Below the pieces are notes generated by a model. The model worked only from the letters and a program-made list of their open reading frames with translations, searched no databases and had not been told where the DNA came from. Positions 1-6,358 of a stretch of DNA of 14,908 bases are shown here, in pieces. The translations under genes were made by a program, and so were the position numbers. The stretch is from Anaerolineales bacterium (GTDB lineage Bacteria > Chloroflexota > Anaerolineae > Anaerolineales > Villigracilaceae): contig JAICQC010000066.1 of the NCBI GenBank assembly GCA_025938055.1, positions 1-14,908 of the forward strand. Reading direction: 5' to 3'. How positions within the stretch are numbered: position 1 is the stretch's first letter; the number at the start of each line of letters is the position of its first letter.

Positions 1-2202
1 CATGATCAAAAGTATCGCCACGCCTGATGCGATCAGAATCGGGATCAGCCAGCTGGGCGGCGCGGCGGGGACGGGAACCGAAGGAACTACCTGTGGGACC
101 GGCGTAGTCAGGATTGCCTGGTCGGGAGGCACCAGCGTTCCCAGCGCGGAGAAGGCAGACGAGGAACTGCCGGTCGCGACCTGCGACCCATTTGTCACAG
201 CAAAGACACCCGTTAGCTGGCTGCTGAGTTCGCTTTGAAGCAGCGCGTTGCCAGCCAGGGCCACACCTTCATCGGTATTTCCCGCCAGCACCAGAATCGG
301 CTTTTCCACGTTATAAGGCGAATTTAACAGTTCCAGGTAGCCAACGCTCATCCCTTCCGGGACTCGATAGACGATTTGCATATTGCTCTCACTGGCAGTT
401 TCGCTTGCAAAATCAAAAGGTGCCGGCAGTTGATTATTTATCTCCGAGAGCAGCGGGATCGTGCTCGACTTCCCGATAAGGACCAGAGAGTTCTCGGCAA
501 GCACCTGCTGCGGAATATCATCCGCATAGGCGGCGTCGAGGTTGGAGATTAGTGGATTGGCGGTCGTTCCCAGGTCATAAGCCATCTGGCCCGCAATTTT
601 CCAGGTATCGGGGTTGGCACGTGGCATGACAAAAGCCACATCGCCGAGATCACTGCGGGTCATCAAAAGATCCGGATAGAACTTGAGATCCAGCAGCCAC
701 GGAGATGCAGTGTCTTCGCCTATTGTGGCGGGAAGATGGAACGCGGTCTGGTCATTGATTGTGATCCAGGGATCGGAAAACCCGGTCGAATCACAGGAGG
801 TGGTCGCCAGGAGTCTGGCGCTGATCGACAGGCGATTCTCACCAAAGCGCAGCACGCCGGTTGGGATCTGGATATGCACCGAACTCAACTGCTCCGATTC
901 CTTGGTAAAACCAACACTCGAAATCAATTGGTCATTCAACTCAACCGAAAAGGAGGAGTTGCTGTAATCCAGCAGCCCGGAGTGATAGTACATCAGATCA
1001 ATATAGGCGTCAGCCGCTTTGAGCTGTTCTTTTGAGGCGTTGAATGAGAACTGTACACTGTCCACACCGATACCGGTCAGGGTCTCGCTCTGGTAACCCA
1101 GGCTCTGGAGTGTGAAATCTTCCACCACAGGAATGGCATCTGAAAGCAGCTGCACATTCGCCACATACGCCAGCGCAGGATTCTCATAGATCAGGATTCT
1201 GCCGGAGCTGACCGCCTGTGCCGCTTTGAGGACTGCATCGGTGCTCGTCCCACCCACGAACATCACGACCTTGCTCTCGTTCCAGGGCGAGAGCGCCAGT
1301 GCCACAACGCCGTCCGTTTCTGACTCCGGCGGCAGGTTCACAAATTGTCCGTTCTCTACGCTCAGTGGGAAAGTCACATTGCTCAAGAGATCGAACTGTT
1401 CGGGCCTACCCACAAAGATGAGATTATTCGCGCCCAGGGTTTCGTCAGTCAGGTCGGCGGGGGTGGCCAGCCCAAAGTTAGCCTCCGAGCTGATGATCGA
1501 TCCAAACCCTGCCATCACATTCAGCCCGGCTTTCAATTCTTGAATATCAGGCTCATTGGGCACCACAACTAGAGTGCTGTCCGGCACCAGAGCATCGCGC
1601 AGATAAAAAGGAGCCGGCAAACGCGAAAGGTTTAGTTCAGGCGGGGAAACTTCAAAGGTGAGGTGGAACGTCGAGCTGGGTTTGATCGCCACCACGGCTC
1701 GAATATTATAGATACAGCTAAACTGTGCGCCCAGCGCAATCGCCAGTTCATGGCGGCCATCCTGACGGATTGAAGAGAGTCCGTTGGGCGGCAGTTGGAA
1801 CTCGGTGGTCTGTGCCCCCAAACCTCTTAATTCAATTGTTCCCACCGCCTGGCCGTTATAGGTCACAAACAGCGAACCGCCATACGGGTTTTGCTCGGTC
1901 CCGATCAAACCCACATCTGCACCGCTTAAGGTAACTTCATAATCCAGTTGAAGTGTTCCACCCGTAAGCTGCCAGTTTGTCGGAACACTGAAGAGTACTC
2001 TCGTCTCGTCAAAGGGGCTGACCAGGCTTGTCTCCCGAAACGCCAGGTCTGCAAAGGTAACCGTTGCTTCGTTGGCACCAATCTCAATAAAAGCCTTCTG
2101 TTCTGTAACGTTCGACTCGCTCCACGTTCGCGCAGAAACCGCCTGATAATTTCCAAGCAGTAAAGCCAGTAAAACAATCAATGTAATTACTCTATTTTTC
2201 AT
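1..2202 (-). CDS. bcsB: BcsB-like cellulose synthase periplasmic subunit (3' end cut off by window edge)
   Basis: An open frame of 734 codons runs without a stop from ATG at 2202 to base 1 and continues past the window. It has a signal peptide (hydrophobic residues about 5-24) and a long extracytoplasmic part. That part has two similar halves, each a beta-rich carbohydrate-binding-like segment followed by an alpha/beta segment: about 40-190 then 200-340, and about 360-490 then 505-660. This alternation is the known CBD1-FD1-CBD2-FD2 plan of BcsB, the subunit that guides nascent glucan through the periplasm and activates BcsA. A Ser/Pro-rich linker (about 676-716) leads into a terminal membrane helix starting near 717, as expected for the BcsB C-terminal anchor. 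A good ribosome site (AAGGAAG, 7 nt spacing) precedes the ATG. It follows the Wzz-GGDEF gene by 56 bp, so the two are probably co-transcribed. No BcsA is visible in the window. The family call is firm, but the polymer need not be cellulose. Confidence 0.82.
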   Translation of the reverse strand, partial: MKNRVITLIVLLALLLGNYQAVSARTWSESNVTEQKAFIEIGANEATVTFADLAFRETSLVSPFDETRVLFSVPTNWQLTGGTLQLDYEVTLSGADVGLIGTEQNPYGGSLFVTYNGQAVGTIELRGLGAQTTEFQLPPNGLSSIRQDGRHELAIALGAQFSCIYNIRAVVAIKPSSTFHLTFEVSPPELNLSRLPAPFYLRDALVPDSTLVVVPNEPDIQELKAGLNVMAGFGSIISSEANFGLATPADLTDETLGANNLIFVGRPEQFDLLSNVTFPLSVENGQFVNLPPESETDGVVALALSPWNESKVVMFVGGTSTDAVLKAAQAVSSGRILIYENPALAYVANVQLLSDAIPVVEDFTLQSLGYQSETLTGIGVDSVQFSFNASKEQLKAADAYIDLMYYHSGLLDYSNSSFSVELNDQLISSVGFTKESEQLSSVHIQIPTGVLRFGENRLSISARLLATTSCDSTGFSDPWITINDQTAFHLPATIGEDTASPWLLDLKFYPDLLMTRSDLGDVAFVMPRANPDTWKIAGQMAYDLGTTANPLISNLDAAYADDIPQQVLAENSLVLIGKSSTIPLLSEINNQLPAPFDFASETASESNMQIVYRVPEGMSVGYLELLNSPYNVEKPILVLAGNTDEGVALAGNALLQSELSSQLTGVFAVTNGSQVATGSSSSAFSALGTLVPPDQAILTTPVPQVVPSVPVPAAPPSWLIPILIASGVAILLIM

Positions 2203-2258
2203 TATCGCGCTTCCTTCTTATGCAACTCGTAATAGAAAAAATCATACTTATAAAAGGC

Positions 2259-3371
2259 CTAACCAAAAGGACGCACCTTGTACAAGGACACTTTTCCGTT
2301 GGATTGCATGGCGACATCTAGTGCCTTCTCCGCCTGTTCAATTAATGAGCTGAGCGATTCCCCGCCCTGACGGTCTGCCAGGCCGACCCGCAGATCCAGA
2401 AAAATATCCGTCTCGCCATCTGCCTCCAGCGAAAATGGTTGGTCCAGCACCTCACGGATTCGCGCCATTCTGCCTTCTGCCGCGGCGCCATCCGTGGAAG
2501 GCAGCAACACACCAAACTGCAGGTTAGACCACCTGCCCACAATGTCATTGCCTCGCAATTGGTACTTCAGAGTCTCCGCCACGTGCCGCATGACTTTGTT
2601 GACATACGCCTGTGGCAAAGAATCGTAGAATTCCTGAATCCCATTCAACTGCAGGATGCCCAGAGTGAGAACACTGTCCGGCTCGCTGCCGATCTCCTGA
2701 CGAATCCTTCTCTCAAAATAGGGACGGGAATACGCCAGTGATTCGTAATCGATCTTGTTGCGTTCGCCCAGCCGGTCCAGCGTGGATGATAACTGGTCCC
2801 GGAAGATTGCCAGCGCCACCCCAACAACGATACCAACCAGCAGCGCCAGACCGGCGTTCTGGATGGGCTTGGGCTCTATCGGCTCGCTGGGGACAATCGC
2901 CTGGTCGAGAAATTCGATATTGTAGATCACGTATAAGTTGCGAATAAAATCGATCGCGCTCTGTCCGATCCCATTTGCCAGGAGAGTCGCCACTTCCGGG
3001 TCGGGTCCCTGCACGCTGAACCTGATGATATTCGCGTCCGGGAGGACCGTCACGAACGTGGTATATGCGCTGAATTGCGTGGTGTCCATACCGATAAGAT
3101 TCAACGTTCTGACAATGATGTCGCGACTGTTCAGGACTTCCGCATATGTTGAAATAATCGAGCGTCTGTCCAGCGCTTCGAGACTGTTGATCAGATCTCC
3201 AGTTTCGGTAGTTCGGACGTCTGGGCTTACAATAAACCGGGCCACGGCTTCATAGGTGGGGGTCGTCAGATAATATGAGTACACAAGTGACAGGTTTACA
3301 GCAACCAGTGCCGCAATCAGGATAAGCCACCAGCCCCGCTTAATGATCCTGAGATAAAATCTCGTCTCCAT
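2259..3371 (-). CDS. Wzz-like polysaccharide chain-length protein fused to a degenerate GGDEF domain
   Basis: 370 residues. A short cytoplasmic N-terminus is followed by TM1 (about 13-34), then an extracytoplasmic region with the Wzz-type start (YEA at 40-42, then ARFIVSPD). A proline-rich stretch (PSEPIEPKP, 161-169) comes just before TM2 (about 172-190), the usual plan of polysaccharide co-polymerases that set chain length. After TM2, in the cytoplasm, residues about 232-364 follow the GGDEF (diguanylate cyclase) fold pattern, including a C-terminal part like the family's 'AD-ALY-AK-GR' helix (EQAEKALDVAMQSNGK). The catalytic GGDEF is SNLQF (282-286) and the metal-binding Asp positions near 241-243 are Q and N, so cyclase activity is unlikely. 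The inhibitory-site motif RxxD is kept (R273-G-N-D276) with the canonical five-residue spacing to the signature. A c-di-GMP-sensing role is inferred. Ribosome site GGAG lies 8 nt before the ATG. No tyrosine-kinase domain is present. Confidence 0.85.
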   Translation of the reverse strand: METRFYLRIIKRGWWLILIAALVAVNLSLVYSYYLTTPTYEAVARFIVSPDVRTTETGDLINSLEALDRRSIISTYAEVLNSRDIIVRTLNLIGMDTTQFSAYTTFVTVLPDANIIRFSVQGPDPEVATLLANGIGQSAIDFIRNLYVIYNIEFLDQAIVPSEPIEPKPIQNAGLALLVGIVVGVALAIFRDQLSSTLDRLGERNKIDYESLAYSRPYFERRIRQEIGSEPDSVLTLGILQLNGIQEFYDSLPQAYVNKVMRHVAETLKYQLRGNDIVGRWSNLQFGVLLPSTDGAAAEGRMARIREVLDQPFSLEADGETDIFLDLRVGLADRQGGESLSSLIEQAEKALDVAMQSNGKVSLYKVRPFG

Positions 3372-3433
3372 AGAAAAATCTCCATCTGAGGGTTTGAGTA
3401 GTTACTTTGCACTACACTCTTGCAACTTTTAGC

Positions 3434-3442
3434 AGTATACCA
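3434..3442 (-). promoter_or_regulatory. Candidate extended -10 promoter for the Wzz-GGDEF/bcsB operon
   Basis: Read on the minus strand this is TGGTATACT, that is TGn followed by TATACT (5 of 6 matches to TATAAT), about 60 bp upstream of the ATG at 3371. No good -35 box sits at 17 nt. A TTGTCA lies only 11 nt upstream, too close to count. Extended -10 promoters can act without a strong -35. This is sequence inference only. Confidence 0.4.
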
Positions 3443-3683
3443 TCGGTTCTTGACAACCCTGGTATTACTACAGGACTATTGTACGGAAGGAACCCTCTAC
3501 GCTCCATTTCCGTAGCCTTATATTTTAAGGTATCGTTGGGGGTGTGTTGTTTGAGATTTCTTGCCGTGAAACTTTTCCAACTATCAAAACAGTCTGGATC
3601 TGCGGACCTCCTGGCATGGTGCCTATGGCAGTTTCCGGCAAAGAAAACGGCGATGAAGCCAAAACTTTGATCTCGCTATTGAC

Positions 3684-3716
3684 CCACCAAAAGACTTGCA
3701 GCAGGTCTTTTGGTGG
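3684..3716. repeat. 33-nt inverted repeat with 12-bp perfect arms
   Basis: The arms CCACCAAAAGAC (3684-3695) and GTCTTTTGGTGG (3705-3716) are perfectly complementary and flank a 9-nt centre, TTGCAGCAG. A further T-G wobble pair would leave a 7-nt loop. It lies near the middle of the divergent intergenic region. There is no T-run after it on either strand, so it is not a standard intrinsic terminator. It could be an operator, a boundary hairpin between the two operons, or a remnant of a palindromic repeat. Confidence 0.6.
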
Positions 3717-3776
3717 ATTGATACACAAGACGCACAAAACCACAAAAGGATACACTGCCCAAACGGCAAAAAAACT

Positions 3777-3854
3777 GGCTGTGAACGCCTGTCAGGCGGG
3801 CAACTATTCACCGGAGCCGATAACTTCAGCCGCCAGCCCGGCGGGGGACGTTGC
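3777..3854. repeat. Cluster of nested inverted repeats (structured RNA or REP-like element candidate)
   Basis: Several complementary segments nest together. GGCT (3777-3780) pairs with AGCC (3815-3818) and GTGAA (3781-3785) with TTCAC (3807-3811). These enclose a hairpin CGCCT-GTC-AGGCG (3786-3798). A second hairpin, CCGCC-AGCCC-GGCGG, occupies 3830-3844. GCAAC (3800-3804) can also pair with GTTGC (3850-3854), which would form a pseudoknot-like link. It could be a leader RNA of the rightward operon or a dispersed palindromic intergenic element. It does not match the conserved cores of known c-di-GMP riboswitches that I can recall. Confidence 0.4.
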
Positions 3855-3900
3855 TCTGTATGTCATTTCCATAGCAGGTCAAGCCATAAATTAGGAAGCA

Positions 3901-3929
3901 TTGACTTCATGTTACAATTTCGCAATTCT
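3901..3929 (+). promoter_or_regulatory. Weak sigma-70-like promoter candidate for the GT2 operon
   Basis: TTGACT (3901-3906; 5 of 6 matches to TTGACA) is followed after 17 nt by AATTCT (3924-3929), a poor -10 box, about 43 bp upstream of the ATG at 3972. The -35 is good but the -10 is weak, so the call is tentative. If it is the true promoter, the nested inverted repeats at 3777-3854 lie upstream of the transcript rather than in its leader. Confidence 0.3.
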
Positions 3930-3971
3930 TATCGGTCGTAGCAATTATCTGCATTTATTCAAGGGAATTGT

Positions 3972-5183
3972 ATGGGAAGCCTGTCTGTAAGCTCAGTACT
4001 TATCGCTCTGTTTTTTTGGGCATCGCTTGGGGGTATCTTGTATACCTACTTCGGCTATCCTCTGCTGATCTTCCTCCTGGGTAAACTTATCCATAAGAGA
4101 GAAGTGGTCCAGCCCTACGAGCCTGCGGTCACACTGCTGATCGCGGCCTACAATGAAGAGCGCATCATCGAAGAGAAAATCAAAAACTCGCTCGCCATTG
4201 ACTACCCCAAGGCTCTCTTTCAGATCTTGATAGTCGCGGACGGGTCCTCAGACGGGACGGGCGAGATCACACAAAAATACGCTGATAAGGGAATTGAACT
4301 GTTATACGAGCCGGAGCGCCGCGGCAAGATGGCAGCCATCAACCGCGCCCTGCCATATGCACGTGGCGAGATCATTGTCTTTTCTGATGCAAATAATTTT
4401 TATCACGTCGATACGATCCGTAACTTGATTCGCCCGTTTGGCGATCCGCAGGTGGGTGCTGCGACCGGGGCAAAGGTCATTGTGCAGGGCGATGGCAGTC
4501 TGGGTGCGTCGGAAGGTATGTATTGGAAGTACGAGTCGTTCATCAAGAAACAGGAGAGCCGGCTGGGCAGCTGCACAAGCGCCGCGGGGGAAGTACTGGC
4601 GATCCGGAAACATCTATATTCGCAGCCGCCCAATGACATTATCAACGATGATTTTTATATCGCCATGCAGATTGTTCGAATCGGACATCGCCTGGTGTAC
4701 GTCCCCGATGCGAAATCCTTTGAGCGGGTATCGCCCAGCGCCAGGGATGAGATTACCCGCCGGACGCGCATCAACGCGGGTCGCTTTCAGGCGATTGCCA
4801 GAGCGCGACAGTTCCTGCCTCTCGACCGGCCGCTGCTGGTTTGGCAGATCTTCTCCCATAAGTTCCTTCGCCCGCTTGTTCCATTTGGGATGATCGGTGC
4901 AGCGTTGTTCAACCTCCTGGCGGTCCTCTTCCCTCCTCAGGCCAGGGGTCTGCTGATTCTGAGCAAACCCTATAGTATGATTCTGTTGGGTTTGCAAGCC
5001 GTGTTTTATGCCCTGGCATGGATCGGCATACATTCCGGTAACCGCGGCGAGACAAACAAGTTGCTGCGATTATTTTATCTGCCGGCGTTTCTGACGAATA
5101 GCAATTGGGCCGCCCTGATGGGCTTCTTCAAATTCCTGCGCGGGGGACAATCTCACCTGTGGGAACGTATTCAGAGACGTTAA
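3972..5183 (+). CDS. Membrane-bound family 2 glycosyltransferase
   Basis: 403 residues. An N-terminal membrane helix (about 9-39) is followed by a cytoplasmic GT-A domain with the motifs AAYNEE (58-63), DGSSDGT (90-96, nucleotide-sugar binding) and SDANN (138-142, DxD-like metal site). GEVLAIRK (206-213) and NDD (225-227, where the catalytic Asp lies in this family) follow. A C-terminal part has about three or four membrane segments (about 300-320, 326-355, 366-386). The plan resembles hyaluronan/cellulose-synthase-like GT2 enzymes, but the QxxRW motif of processive enzymes reads RRTRI (263-267), so single-sugar transfer is at least as likely as polymerisation. No PilZ domain is present. Ribosome site AAGGGA sits 5 nt before the ATG. 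It is the first gene of a three-gene plus-strand operon, with 20 bp to the next ATG. The sugar and acceptor cannot be told from sequence. Confidence 0.85.
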   Translation: MGSLSVSSVLIALFFWASLGGILYTYFGYPLLIFLLGKLIHKREVVQPYEPAVTLLIAAYNEERIIEEKIKNSLAIDYPKALFQILIVADGSSDGTGEITQKYADKGIELLYEPERRGKMAAINRALPYARGEIIVFSDANNFYHVDTIRNLIRPFGDPQVGAATGAKVIVQGDGSLGASEGMYWKYESFIKKQESRLGSCTSAAGEVLAIRKHLYSQPPNDIINDDFYIAMQIVRIGHRLVYVPDAKSFERVSPSARDEITRRTRINAGRFQAIARARQFLPLDRPLLVWQIFSHKFLRPLVPFGMIGAALFNLLAVLFPPQARGLLILSKPYSMILLGLQAVFYALAWIGIHSGNRGETNKLLRLFYLPAFLTNSNWAALMGFFKFLRGGQSHLWERIQRR

Positions 5184-5203
5184 GTCTATTTTGATTGGTG
5201 AAA

Positions 5204-6358
5204 ATGATTCGAACGATAGAACCCTCTCCGAAAGCATTAATTGTAGATCTTTCGAACTTTTACGGGGGCGCCAGCTCGCGCGTCCTTTCGCTGATGACTC
5301 ATGCAAAGCCAGGAACGATAGGCCTTGCCGGACTGAAGAATGGCGTCATCACCGCGAAAGCCAGAGAGCTGGGTCTGCCAGTCCACGTGGTCTCTTCCCA
5401 CAAAGCAGACCCGAGGCTGCTCTTCCAGCTCATGAAAGTGATTCGGAAGGAAGGCTACAACCTGCTGGACAGCCAGAACATCCAGTCCAAGTTCTGGTCA
5501 AACCTTGCGGCTCTATTTACCGGGGCTGCGCTTGTTTCCACCCTAAATAGCTGGTATACCCACGAACACAGTACGACCCTTTTCAAGGGCAGGTTTTACC
5601 TGTCCCTGGAATTTTTATCGAACCAGAGCCTGGACTTGTATATCACCGTATCCGAAAAGGACAGGCAGATGTTGCTGCAATCGGGCATACCAGCGGAAGC
5701 AATCGATCTGGTCTACAACACCATAGACCTTGATATTTCGAGCATCCCGGGCGACAAAGACCGGTTGAAAAAGCAGTTTGGTCTGCCGCCTCAGGCAATC
5801 GTCTGTACAGGAGTTGGGCGCCTGGTGCCTCAAAAGGGCTTCGATATCCTCATCGAAGCATTCCAGAAAATCGCATCACAGCTCCCCGATCTGCACTGCC
5901 TGATCATTGGAGAAGGTGACGATAAAGATGAATTAACCCGGCAGATTCAAGACGCAGGTCTCGAGAACCGGATCCGTCTGGTTGGCTATTACGACCGCCA
6001 GAACGTGCTCTCGATTGTCAAGTCCAGCGATATCTTTGTGATGCCGTCTCGTTATGAAGGCACGCCAATCGCTCTATTGGAGGCTGCCGCATTGGCACGT
6101 CCCATCCTGGCAACTTGCGCCGGGGGCATACCTGAACTGGTCACGCATGACCAGCATGCTTATCTTGTACCGACTCTTGACCCTGAGGCATTGGCGCAGG
6201 GCTTCGTCAAAATGGGTGTGGATCGTGAGTATGCCAAGTCGCTGGGGGAGAACGCGCAGCGCCGGATCCGTGAGAGTTTCAATCCCAAGACTCAGATCGA
6301 CGAAACATGGTCATCTTACAAAAAAGCCCTGCGCAGGCATCGTGCGCGAGACAAATAA
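5204..6358 (+). CDS. Family 4 glycosyltransferase (GT-B fold)
   Basis: 384 residues from the ATG at 5204. The N-terminal half starts with a beta strand and a small-residue loop (ALIVDLSNFYGGAS, about 11-24), the acceptor-side Rossmann fold. The C-terminal half carries GVGRLVPQKGFDILIEAF (about 203-220), a typical GT4 donor-domain start, and an EX7E motif (E285 and E293) followed by GGIPELV. It probably transfers a sugar from a nucleotide donor in a retaining reaction during repeat-unit assembly at the cytoplasmic face. Start choice is uncertain: in-frame TTG at 5195 and GTG at 5198 lie upstream, but neither has a clear ribosome site. The ATG has only a close GGTGA. The frame ends in TAA exactly at the ATG of the deacetylase gene, which suggests coupled translation. 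Confidence 0.85.
   Translation: MIRTIEPSPKALIVDLSNFYGGASSRVLSLMTHAKPGTIGLAGLKNGVITAKARELGLPVHVVSSHKADPRLLFQLMKVIRKEGYNLLDSQNIQSKFWSNLAALFTGAALVSTLNSWYTHEHSTTLFKGRFYLSLEFLSNQSLDLYITVSEKDRQMLLQSGIPAEAIDLVYNTIDLDISSIPGDKDRLKKQFGLPPQAIVCTGVGRLVPQKGFDILIEAFQKIASQLPDLHCLIIGEGDDKDELTRQIQDAGLENRIRLVGYYDRQNVLSIVKSSDIFVMPSRYEGTPIALLEAAALARPILATCAGGIPELVTHDQHAYLVPTLDPEALAQGFVKMGVDREYAKSLGENAQRRIRESFNPKTQIDETWSSYKKALRRHRARDK

Larger units (their letters stand above)
3372..3971. other. Divergent intergenic region, 600 bp, no convincing gene
   Basis: This region separates the Wzz-GGDEF/bcsB pair (leftward) from the GT2 operon (rightward). It holds an extended -10 promoter candidate for the left side, a long hairpin, a cluster of nested inverted repeats and a weak promoter candidate for the right side, each listed separately. 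Between the hairpin and the repeat cluster lies an A/C-rich stretch (about 3719-3756) with repeated CACAA/CCACAAAA words, similar in style to dispersed intergenic repeats in many bacteria. Open frames here (up to 116 codons) cross the hairpins, lack ribosome sites and have no family-like sequence, so none is called. Confidence 0.7.

Noticed and set aside
3684..3716. Reading the long hairpin as an intrinsic terminator
   Set aside because: Neither strand has a U-run after the stem, and no gene ends nearby: both adjacent operons start on either side of it.
3757..3776. Small hairpin TGCC-CAAAC-GGCA followed by a run of A, possible minus-strand terminator
   Set aside because: The stem is only 4 bp, the T-run on the minus strand precedes rather than follows the stem, and no minus-strand gene ends there.
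3540..3880. Possible c-di-GMP (GEMM) riboswitch, suggested by words such as CCGGCAAAGAAAACGGCGA near 3637 and by the regulatory context
   Set aside because: The conserved core segments of class I (GGGCAAACC, GGACGCAAAGCC and the tetraloop receptor) and of class II are not present in the right order on either strand. A covariance-model search would settle it.
3544..3894. 116-codon plus-strand open frame in the intergenic region
   Set aside because: It crosses both inverted-repeat elements, has no good ribosome site, and its composition shows no domain-like pattern. It is best read as chance.
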